In this document: piece after piece, positions 53,541 through 61,059 of the stretch
Layout of the letters: every line of letters begins with the position of its first letter
How positions within the stretch are numbered: position 1 is the stretch's first letter
Assembly (NCBI RefSeq): GCF_003182155.1
Contig: NZ_QGTG01000006.1
Location: 1 to 64,000 of the forward strand
DNA length: 64,000 nt
Direction of reading: 5' to 3'
Origin: Chitinophaga sp. S165
Lineage (GTDB): Bacteria; Bacteroidota; Bacteroidia; Chitinophagales; Chitinophagaceae
The notes under the pieces: model-generated
Told to the model about the DNA's origin: nothing
The model's database searches: none
What the model saw: the letters and a program-made list of their open reading frames with translations, nothing else
Made by a program: the position numbers and the translations under genes

Positions 53541-54959
53541 ATGTTTAGATATTTATTCGTATTGCTATTGACAGTATTGTCATATTCACCCTCGTTGTCT
53601 CAGGACAGAGCGCCCGCCGCTAAATATCAGATAGAAGGCACGGCATTAGATGTCGGCGCTGTTGTACCTGATTTCCGGTTGCGTCAGGTCCTGAATCATA
53701 AAGACGAAGAGGTTACTTTGTCCGAATTTCGTGGGAAAGCGATATTGATTGATTTCTGGGCTTCCCACTGTCAGCCTTGCTTTGCCCAGTTTCCCAAATT
53801 GAAGGACATACAGGACAAATATAATGAGCATCTCCAGGTTATTACGATTACCAATGACAGTCTCCGGACCGTTACTGAGCTATTCAGGAATATAGGTTAC
53901 AAAGGATTCAGTTTGTTGACAGCTACCGCAGGACCTAATAATACCAATGATAGTTTGTTCTTTGCATTTCCACACAAATATATCCCGTTTTACGTTTGGA
54001 TCGACAGGACTGGTGTGTTAAAAGCACTTACAAGTTATGAGGCATTGACTGAGAATAACATTGCGTTGTTAATAAATGGAGGTTCGCTGGATACTATCAT
54101 TGGAAGACGGGAAAATATTGTATCTGAAGCAGAGCATCCGGCAGTATATTTCTACCAGGAAAGCAATATTGCAGAAAAAATGATGCTGAATGATTCGATC
54201 AACGGATTGATCAGCTATTCAATGTTAACAGGTTACAATAAGAAATACCCGCCAAGTTGTGCGTTTGACAGAGGAGGTATCTATGCATACCGCAGAATCC
54301 GCGTCTGGAATTTACCTCTGCTGACGATGTTCAGGCTTGCTTATGGGAAAATAGGAAAAGATATTGATGGGCAGGAGCTACTTTCGGTCCCCAGGGTCTT
54401 TTTTAATATCAAAGATGAAAAGATAGCACAGAAGCTGGAAGTTAACTTTTCGAAGCCACCTGAAACTACAGGCGATCTGTATTGTTATGACCTTATTAGT
54501 GATGAAGCCGGAGAACAGGTTTTAAAGAATCGAATGCAGGAAGACCTTTATAAATATTTTGGCGTCAGGAGTAACATTGTCAGGAGAAGGGTTGCGTGTT
54601 ATGTGCTGAGTCTGAAGGATAGCAGCAAACTCAAAACAGCAGGCGGAGATAGTTACGCGAAAGCAAACTTATACTTTCTGGAATTAAAGAATACACCGTT
54701 CTCCCGGCTGATGGATTATATCAGAAGCTATAATGAAGGAAGTAAAGCGGAAAGATATAGCGGGCTGGAATCTTCCATCATAATAGACGAAACTGGCTTT
54801 ACCGGCAATATAGATATCAGCATTACAGCAAAAATGAATGATGTGAATGCATTAAATCTGGCGCTAAGCAGGTATGGCCTCGTATTACAAAAGGGAGAAC
54901 GGTGGATTGACATATTATTACTGGAAGACGCAGTTGTTAATTCTTTATCCCGAAAATAG
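53541..54959 (+). CDS. Exported TlpA-like thioredoxin with DUF3738-like C-terminus
   Basis: A 472-residue periplasmic or lipid-exposed protein. A signal sequence (about 1-20) is followed by a TlpA-type thioredoxin domain (about 30-170) with the active site WASHCQPCF, where the CxxC pair is intact. The C-terminal part (about 390-470) includes SIIIDETGFTGNIDISI and LNLALSRYGLVLQKGERWIDIL, which resembles DUF3738 proteins. It is the third gene after susCD, so it probably acts on disulfides in the imported ligand or in the transporter. It overlaps the convergent peptide gene by 23 bases. Confidence 0.85.
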   Translation: MFRYLFVLLLTVLSYSPSLSQDRAPAAKYQIEGTALDVGAVVPDFRLRQVLNHKDEEVTLSEFRGKAILIDFWASHCQPCFAQFPKLKDIQDKYNEHLQVITITNDSLRTVTELFRNIGYKGFSLLTATAGPNNTNDSLFFAFPHKYIPFYVWIDRTGVLKALTSYEALTENNIALLINGGSLDTIIGRRENIVSEAEHPAVYFYQESNIAEKMMLNDSINGLISYSMLTGYNKKYPPSCAFDRGGIYAYRRIRVWNLPLLTMFRLAYGKIGKDIDGQELLSVPRVFFNIKDEKIAQKLEVNFSKPPETTGDLYCYDLISDEAGEQVLKNRMQEDLYKYFGVRSNIVRRRVACYVLSLKDSSKLKTAGGDSYAKANLYFLELKNTPFSRLMDYIRSYNEGSKAERYSGLESSIIIDETGFTGNIDISITAKMNDVNALNLALSRYGLVLQKGERWIDILLLEDAVVNSLSRK

Positions 54960-55221
54960 TGACCGGCTGCGAAGTATTTCTTCGGATGATAACAGAAGCA
55001 CCACCTTGTGTCTGTGTTACAAATTGGCTGGAGCTTCCTGCAGCTATGTAGCAACATTGGATGACGGCGCTATAGGGGCATTCACTATTAATACTAGGCC
55101 CCGACACCGTTGGTACAGTTGAGCATGGATCTACAAAATTGGATTGCTTACTGGTGGCAAATGCAGTAACTCCGCTGAACAACAATGCGATCAGCATGTG
55201 ATTTAGTTTTAAATGTTTCAT
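54937..55221 (-). CDS. Small four-cysteine secreted peptide (DUF6520-like), copy 2
   Basis: A 94-residue exported peptide with a signal sequence (to about residue 22, ending AFA) and cysteines at 33, 48, 56 and 57. The block GPSINSECPYS is identical in its paralogue. The type resembles DUF6520 peptides of Bacteroidota, whose function is unknown. The cysteine spacing C-x14-C-x7-C-C is shared with copy 1. Its last 23 bases overlap the end of the convergent TlpA-like gene. Confidence 0.8.
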   Translation of the reverse strand: MKHLKLNHMLIALLFSGVTAFATSKQSNFVDPCSTVPTVSGPSINSECPYSAVIQCCYIAAGSSSQFVTQTQGGASVIIRRNTSQPVTIFGIKN

Positions 55222-55314
55222 GGCTAACTGGATTTAACTGGATCAATGGTGTTTGTTATAACTAAATTAGTCATTATTATCGGTTTCTTTACTATTTAAT
55301 ACCAGCCTGACAAT

Positions 55315-55599
55315 TCATTGTCTTACACCAAAGATCGTTACCATTGCCGACGAGTTCCGCCGGATGGTAATAGTGGATCCTCCCTGACTTTGTGTTACAT
55401 ATTGGGCGGAACTTCCTGCTGAGATGTAACAACATTGGGTACTTATAGAATAGGGGCATTCACTGTTAATGCTTGGCCCTGATGTACTGGGTACGGTAGC
55501 GCATATGTCCAATACATTTGCTTGCATACCGGTAGCATATGCGCTTGTAGCGCTCAATAATAAAGCCACCATAACGTGGTTTATTTTAAAACGTTTCAT
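55315..55599 (-). CDS. Small four-cysteine secreted peptide (DUF6520-like), copy 1
   Basis: A 94-residue paralogue of the peptide at 54937, of the same length, with the same cysteines (33, 48, 56, 57) and the same C-terminal beta pattern (ITIRRNSSAMVTIFGVRQ). It has a signal sequence to about residue 22. The two genes repeat at an offset of 378 bases, a tandem duplication that has diverged mostly in the signal sequence and at the extreme C-terminus. Both lie downstream of the propeller-like and MauE-like genes on the same strand. Confidence 0.8.
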   Translation of the reverse strand: MKRFKINHVMVALLLSATSAYATGMQANVLDICATVPSTSGPSINSECPYSISTQCCYISAGSSAQYVTQSQGGSTITIRRNSSAMVTIFGVRQ

Positions 55600-55709
55600 C
55601 TTCTGACAAAATTTTGGCTGATATGCATTTATAACAATGCAAGGTTTACAATCAATACCAGGTAAGTCTTATCCATTCGGAAAAAAAATGTAATACCATT
55701 CGGGCATTC

Positions 55710-56756
55710 TCATTTACTCAGGCCGGAGAACTCATAAAGGGCAATGTGGTTAGTATATGTAGCTAGTATTTTCCTGTTAAAGATACAAAATGATTTCAGA
55801 TGTTGTTTATGTGGAACAGGGAGATGAAAACTTTCAAGATACTTGTCCATATTAGCATTATAGATGTCGATGGCTGTTTCATTTTTGTCTGTTAACACGG
55901 TTTCATTATCTGCTTTAATAACACTGTTAACATACAAGCGCCCGTCATACAATTGACTTAAATAGTTGATCAGCATACGGCCGCCTTTGGGCTTATATAA
56001 CATGTCATCGCTGTTTGTCCTGTTTTTACTCAGGTACTGGATCTGGCTTTGTGTAAACGTGTCAATGGTATGTGCTGTTCGTCCGGAGTTAAAAGCAGTA
56101 TCAAATATTGTAATGCGGTTATTGTAATTGTGTACATAGTAACAAGCCGCATTTTGCTCATTGTAAAGTAGCATGCCGCCGGATGAAAGATCTTCAGTGA
56201 GTTGCGTATTTTTAGTCACTTGTGTAGTAAAGATGTTCAGCTTACAGAACGATTGATCCGTTGAATCGCCCGTGAAATATTTCAGCATGAAAGCTGAATC
56301 CGAAATCTGTACTGCATTATTGTAATTCCCAGGTGTAGGTACTACAGCCTGTTTTCCATCCTGTAAATTATATATAAGGATAGACGCTACATTATAGGCG
56401 AAAATAAAAACAGCAGGATATCTGACAGCAGTACTGAACCCATTTGTCAGATACGGACTGATTGCAGTATCAATTGGAAGTACGATTGTCTTCAGGAGAT
56501 TTAATGTAGTATCAGTATAGAAAATTTTATAGGGGTCACTGGTGTGAAAATAGATGTTCCCGTTGCTTAGTCCCGCAATATAGAGTGAACTTTCCACAGG
56601 CACACTTTTGACTAATTGAAGCCGGACGCCGGGATTGAATGTTCTGTTAAATCCATGTTTAACATCGTATTGCTGCCGGGATGTACGAACGAGCGCAAAC
56701 ATAAGGCACAGGGCCGCTATAGTAATGAATAAGGTTACAAGTACTCTTGTTGTCAT
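55710..56756 (-). CDS. Membrane-anchored propeller-like protein
   Basis: A 348-residue protein with one N-terminal membrane helix (about 4-24) and a periplasmic domain of repeated beta-strand pairs (for example SLYIAGLSNGNIYFHTSD and NNRITIFDTAFNSGRTAHTIDTFTQSQ), which suggests a beta-propeller. No catalytic residues are seen. Proteins of this shape recur next to MauE and DUF6520-like peptides in Bacteroidota. It lies 28 bases downstream of the MauE-like gene and before the two peptide genes. Function unknown. Confidence 0.7.
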   Translation of the reverse strand: MTTRVLVTLFITIAALCLMFALVRTSRQQYDVKHGFNRTFNPGVRLQLVKSVPVESSLYIAGLSNGNIYFHTSDPYKIFYTDTTLNLLKTIVLPIDTAISPYLTNGFSTAVRYPAVFIFAYNVASILIYNLQDGKQAVVPTPGNYNNAVQISDSAFMLKYFTGDSTDQSFCKLNIFTTQVTKNTQLTEDLSSGGMLLYNEQNAACYYVHNYNNRITIFDTAFNSGRTAHTIDTFTQSQIQYLSKNRTNSDDMLYKPKGGRMLINYLSQLYDGRLYVNSVIKADNETVLTDKNETAIDIYNANMDKYLESFHLPVPHKQHLKSFCIFNRKILATYTNHIALYEFSGLSK

Positions 56757-56784
56757 AGGAGTTGTGTCTTTAATAAACGTCGTA

Positions 56785-57201
56785 TTATGCTTTCTGCTTA
56801 AACGGAAATGTGAATATGCCGGTAAGTGCGATCAATGAAAAAACGATATTGAACACCAGGTGCTGCTCCCAGTTCATCTGCGACAATATCCCTCCGCAGG
56901 AACAGGGAATAAAATAACTGTAATGCAGTATCGCATAGATGTAAAAGGTGAACAGAAGCAGTAGCCCGTACGAAAGATAAAAGCCTTTCATCCTTGTTAC
57001 AGGAAACATCAGCAAAGCTGTAGTGACCAGCTCTATGGCCGGAATACCCCAGGCAACAATGCCCGCATACCCGGTAACAAAAGGCGATTGGCCCAGTTGA
57101 TATTTAAAGGTATCGTACTGTAGCAGCTTGCTGATACTGGCATAAGTAAACAGCACAGTTAGTAAAATTGCGGACAATTCAGGTAATGTTTTTTTTAGCA
57201 T
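56785..57201 (-). CDS. MauE/DoxX-like redox-associated membrane protein
   Basis: A 138-residue inner-membrane protein with four hydrophobic helices (about 8-26, 45-66, 70-93 and 113-132). A CSC motif in FIPCSCGG (about residues 98-105) lies in the loop between helices 3 and 4. MauE and related proteins support disulfide formation in exported partners, using small loop cysteines. As the first gene of the peptide module, its natural clients are the four-cysteine peptides encoded downstream. That link is inference. Confidence 0.82.
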   Translation of the reverse strand: MLKKTLPELSAILLTVLFTYASISKLLQYDTFKYQLGQSPFVTGYAGIVAWGIPAIELVTTALLMFPVTRMKGFYLSYGLLLLFTFYIYAILHYSYFIPCSCGGILSQMNWEQHLVFNIVFSLIALTGIFTFPFKQKA

Positions 57202-57457
57202 TGTTAGTCAATTTGGATAACAGGAAGCGGGTCAGAGATGGCATAAGTTGTGTATTAATGGTGACGGGGCTTCCAAAATATTTTGTTTATGGGTTATCAG
57301 GATGTCATGGTTAACTGTCTGTGTTACATTATAATCCGGTGTCTGGACGAATATAGAAAAATTTTGTCGTAAATGACAATACGCTTATCACAGAAATTCA
57401 CACTTGCAAAATCATTTTTATATCTTGCTTCCTAGTTTTCAATTTTGATTCACGAAG

Positions 57458-58723
57458 ATGGAGCAGAAAAAGAACCAATCCAGGAGGTCTTTCCTCAGGA
57501 ATAGCCTTGGCACTGTGGCTGCCTTTACAATTGTACCCCGTCATGTACTGGGACGCGGATACCTTGCTCCCAGCGATCAGCTGACGAAGGGCGTAATAGG
57601 TACAGGGCAAATGGGAAAGGGTCATTTCGGATATGGCGGCACCAGGGTAGTAGCTATCTGTGATGTCGACAAACTGCATCTGCAAGAGGCTAAAGCCTTA
57701 CTGGGTGATGGCGTGAAGACATTTGACGATTACCGGGAACTGATACAATTACCGGAAGTAGATATTGTACACATAGCTACTCCTCCACATTGGCATGGGA
57801 CGATCGCTATTGAGGCTGCCCGTGCGGGAAAGGATATCTGGTGTGAAAAGCCCATGACCCGTACTATCGGTGAAGGGAAGAGAGTGATAGAAGCCGTGCA
57901 GCAATACGGAAGAATGTTCCGTTTAAATACCTGGTTCCGTTTTACGGATAATTTCTATGGTATGAATACGCCGGTGCAGCCCATAAAAAAACTGGTAAGT
58001 GCAAGGCTGCTTGGCTGGCCACTGACGGTGACGTTAAGTCGTCATACCGGCTTCGACTGGAAGCAACACTGGATCGGAAAGACGAATCTACCTGTTACTC
58101 CCGTGCCTCCGGAGCTGAACTACGACAGGTGGTTAGGTCCGGCGCCCTATAAACCTTATCATCCTCACAGGGTACACCAGCACTTCAGGGGCTATTGGGA
58201 TTATGACGGGGGCGGTTTGGGAGATATGGGACAGCATTACCTGGACCCTGTGCAATACATATTGGGAAAAGACAGTACAAGCCCTGTTTCTTTAGAAATA
58301 GAAGCGCCGCAGCAGCATCCCGATGCTGTTGGTGTGTGGTCGCGGATCACTTATACCTACAGTGACGGTTGTCGCATTATACTTGATGGGGACGGGCGAG
58401 ATGAGAATGCTGCATTTATTGCAGGGCCTTCCGGAAAGTTATATCCAGGCTTCCGCTCTGATATACCTGATCTTGAGAAAAAGCTTGCAGCCTATCCTGA
58501 TCCACCGCCACAGGTGACTGATTTTATAGCAGCCGTGCGTGACCGTCAGCGGTTTGCACTGAATGAAGAAAATGGTCACCGTTCCTGTACGCTGGTGAAC
58601 ATGGGAAAGATCGCATTGCAGCTGGGACGTTCGCTTTCATTTGATCCGGAGAAGCAATTGTTTTTACAGGATGAAGGAGCTAACAGATTGATCGATCCGC
58701 CTGCACGTGCATCATGGTCATAA
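57458..58723 (+). CDS. Gfo/Idh/MocA family oxidoreductase, Tat-exported
   Basis: A 421-residue NAD(P)-dependent sugar dehydrogenase. A twin-arginine signal (SRRSFLRN, residues 8-15, then a hydrophobic stretch) precedes a Rossmann domain with GVIGTGQMGKGHFG and VHIATPPHWHGTIAIEAARAGKDIWCEKPMTR, where the EKP motif carries the catalytic Lys. The C-terminal sheet domain has the DMGQHYLDP block with its conserved His. Tat export implies the cofactor is loaded before secretion. The secreted HEAT protein gene follows 16 bases later. Confidence 0.92.
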   Translation: MEQKKNQSRRSFLRNSLGTVAAFTIVPRHVLGRGYLAPSDQLTKGVIGTGQMGKGHFGYGGTRVVAICDVDKLHLQEAKALLGDGVKTFDDYRELIQLPEVDIVHIATPPHWHGTIAIEAARAGKDIWCEKPMTRTIGEGKRVIEAVQQYGRMFRLNTWFRFTDNFYGMNTPVQPIKKLVSARLLGWPLTVTLSRHTGFDWKQHWIGKTNLPVTPVPPELNYDRWLGPAPYKPYHPHRVHQHFRGYWDYDGGGLGDMGQHYLDPVQYILGKDSTSPVSLEIEAPQQHPDAVGVWSRITYTYSDGCRIILDGDGRDENAAFIAGPSGKLYPGFRSDIPDLEKKLAAYPDPPPQVTDFIAAVRDRQRFALNEENGHRSCTLVNMGKIALQLGRSLSFDPEKQLFLQDEGANRLIDPPARASWS

Positions 58724-58739
58724 TCTGATATTTGAAAAG

Positions 58740-60188
58740 ATGAAGAAGTTACTATCCATAGTTTTCCTTTTTTGTTGCATCTGCGTACATGCACAATCTG
58801 TACAGCATCCTTATGCAGCGAAGATCAACCGTATACTGAAGCGATTGCCGGCTGCCAGCCAGCAACAACTGGACAGCTGTATGATGCAGGTCGGGTCTTT
58901 AGGCGCGGCCGGATTAACTGAAATGGCTTTAATGTTACAACCTCCCGGTAAGGGGGATAATACACGTTTACAATATGCGCTTGCAGGTTATGCTGCCTAT
59001 GTATCGGCAGGCACGCGCGAGGAAATGCGTAAGACAGCTATCGCCGCATGGTTGAAAGCATTGAAAGTAACGTTGCAACCTGAGAATAAAACATTTTTGA
59101 TCGAACAATTACAGCTGTTTGGTGATAAGAGTATAGTGCCTGCATTAAAGCCATACTTATTGAACGCACGTTATTGTGATCCGGTTATCCGTGTGTTGAC
59201 AAGTATAGGAGGTTCTGAAGTGTTGATGGCGTTTGAAGCTGCGTTAGGAAAAGCGAAGGGAGCATGTGAGATCAGTTTGGTGAAGGCGCTCGGCGATCTG
59301 CGATACCTGGCCGCAGAAGGAACGATCATCGCAAAAGCGAAATCTGACGATCCCGTTTTAAGAAGAGCCGCCTTATTTGCATTGGCAAATATTGCAAGTG
59401 AAGACAGCAAACAGATCATGGAAGCCGCTGTGGATAGGGTAGGGTACGGATATGATAAAACCGGTGCAACAGCAGCATACATGTTGTACGTAGCAAACCT
59501 GGGCCATAACTGGCCTACCACACCTGCAATGACAGCAGCTACCAACATCCTGAGAAAATGCAAAGCAGATAGTCTTGTGCATCTTCGTATTGCAGCTTTA
59601 AAAATAGTTACAGATCTGTTATTGGATGATGATGCCACCGGTACGTTAATAATGGCGGTGGACAATAAAGACGAGGAGTATCGTGCAGCAGCGCTTGTGC
59701 TGGCCATAAAACACATGAATGCCGCGAATGCAGAACGCTGGATACAGAAAGCAGAACGAGCCGACGGGCGTAAGAAAGCAGCGATCATTACAATGCTGGC
59801 AAACAGTAAACAACGTGCCGCAATATCTTTATTTACAAAAGCGTTAAAAGAGAGTGATCCGCAGGTAAGAACAGCTGCGGTCAATGCAGCGGGACAATTA
59901 CAAAGTATAGAAATGCTTAGCCCACTCCTGGCTATGATGAATACTGCAGATAGTGCGACTACAAAATCAATAGGAGACATTCTGCTGAATATCAGGAGCA
60001 TAGAAGTGCCCGGCCGTATTGCTGTTGCAATGCAAGATGCGCCGCCGTTTGCACAGCTCACGCTGCTGGCAGTATTGGCGCAAAAGCAGGCGACCGGACA
60101 GGAAAAGCAGATCAGGCAATTGCTGAACAGCCCTGATCCGGCTGTTGTACAGGCCGCAAAGTCAACACTGACGGCTATCGGGCGATAG
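58740..60188 (+). CDS. Exported HEAT-repeat protein
   Basis: A 482-residue protein with a signal sequence (to about residue 20, ending VHAQS) and a periplasmic alpha-solenoid of HEAT repeats (for example DPVLRRAALFALANIASEDS and DPQVRTAAVNAAGQLQS). No catalytic motif is seen. The ATG at 58740 gives a proper signal; the open frame extends upstream to overlap the oxidoreductase stop. It probably forms an assembly surface for the exported oxidoreductase encoded just before it. Confidence 0.82.
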   Translation: MKKLLSIVFLFCCICVHAQSVQHPYAAKINRILKRLPAASQQQLDSCMMQVGSLGAAGLTEMALMLQPPGKGDNTRLQYALAGYAAYVSAGTREEMRKTAIAAWLKALKVTLQPENKTFLIEQLQLFGDKSIVPALKPYLLNARYCDPVIRVLTSIGGSEVLMAFEAALGKAKGACEISLVKALGDLRYLAAEGTIIAKAKSDDPVLRRAALFALANIASEDSKQIMEAAVDRVGYGYDKTGATAAYMLYVANLGHNWPTTPAMTAATNILRKCKADSLVHLRIAALKIVTDLLLDDDATGTLIMAVDNKDEEYRAAALVLAIKHMNAANAERWIQKAERADGRKKAAIITMLANSKQRAAISLFTKALKESDPQVRTAAVNAAGQLQSIEMLSPLLAMMNTADSATTKSIGDILLNIRSIEVPGRIAVAMQDAPPFAQLTLLAVLAQKQATGQEKQIRQLLNSPDPAVVQAAKSTLTAIGR

Positions 60189-60295
60189 CCGCTTTTATGG
60201 CATCCTATTTGATATTTAATGTTTAATCAATATCTAAATAACAGTTCATTCTATTATATCAATCTATATTTTAATCACTATCAATCGGCTCTATT

Positions 60296-60706
60296 ATGAA
60301 ATCACTTTTGCTTCTGCCAATGCTGATGCTGGGGATACTATTCACTAGTTGCACCAAAGAAAATATCACCCAGGAAGTAGTTATACCTAACAAGACTATT
60401 CAGTACGTAATTGATAAAGACCAATGGCAATTTGATTCAAGATCACAAACCCAATATGTAGATATTCCAGTTCCGGAAATAGATGACTACGCGAATCAGA
60501 ATAGTGGTATACTGGTATATATTTCAGAAGATCAGGAAACCTGGGAAGCCATTCCTGATGTGTTAAACGGATCTACGTTCATTTACAGGTATACTAATGG
60601 CAGACTGTTTATCGAAGTACAGAATGCTGATGGAACAGTCACTCCGGCACCTGATTATACAATCTATGCAAAGGTTGTAATTGTAGAATCGGATCCTATT
60701 GAATAA
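60296..60706 (+). CDS. Small lipoprotein
   Basis: A 136-residue lipoprotein (signal peptide with lipobox Cys at 19 in LFTSCTKEN). The mature part is a compact beta-rich domain with many Tyr, Asp and Glu and no recognised family. It lies 107 bases after the HEAT protein gene, has its own terminator and is probably transcribed alone. Function unknown. Confidence 0.75.
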   Translation: MKSLLLLPMLMLGILFTSCTKENITQEVVIPNKTIQYVIDKDQWQFDSRSQTQYVDIPVPEIDDYANQNSGILVYISEDQETWEAIPDVLNGSTFIYRYTNGRLFIEVQNADGTVTPAPDYTIYAKVVIVESDPIE

Positions 60707-60988
60707 TATAAAGTCACATGTAAAAAGGGGGAAGGCGATCATATCGATTTCTCCTTTTTTTGTGCCCGTTCATAGAGCTAACCTTCAGGTAAGCAGTATA
60801 CTATAGGAAACCGGGTTCTTTCAGTTGTTCAATGCTGTATCTTTGTAAAGGTTTATTAATGCTGCTTGACAGCATAGTATAACAGTTGTAGGTTTAAACA
60901 GTTGCTGGTTTAGTCTTATACCGGCATTTTTTTTAATATCCTTTCGCGTTTCTGGCTTACCGTCTATCCAATATTAACCTGCCTGTAT
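60707..60988. other. Intergenic region before the GH2 gene
   Basis: It holds the terminator at 60722-60760 and a TATCTTTG -7 element at 60838-60845 without a clear -33. The stronger promoter lies just downstream at 60989-61019. No gene is seen. Confidence 0.4.
60722..60760 (+). terminator. Terminator after the small lipoprotein gene
   Basis: AAAAAGGGGGAA faces TTTCTCCTTTTT with G-T wobbles and an inner CGAT/ATCG stem, followed by T. Confidence 0.7.
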
Positions 60989-61019
60989 TTTGAATTTGCA
61001 CTTTCAACCTCTATTTTTG
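60989..61019 (+). promoter_or_regulatory. Promoter for the GH2 gene, TTTG-N19-TATTTTTG
   Basis: TTTG (60989-60992), 19 bases, then TATTTTTG (61012-61019) match both halves of the Bacteroidota promoter consensus at the ideal spacing. Transcription would start near 61026, about 35-45 bases before the start codon. Confidence 0.75.
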
Positions 61020-61059
61020 TCTGAACAGTGAACAGGGGGCTCACTGCCTATAAACTTTC

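Noticed and set aside
59171..60061. Long minus-strand frame inside the HEAT gene
   Set aside because: It is antisense to clear HEAT repeats; the open frame reflects Ala-rich codons.
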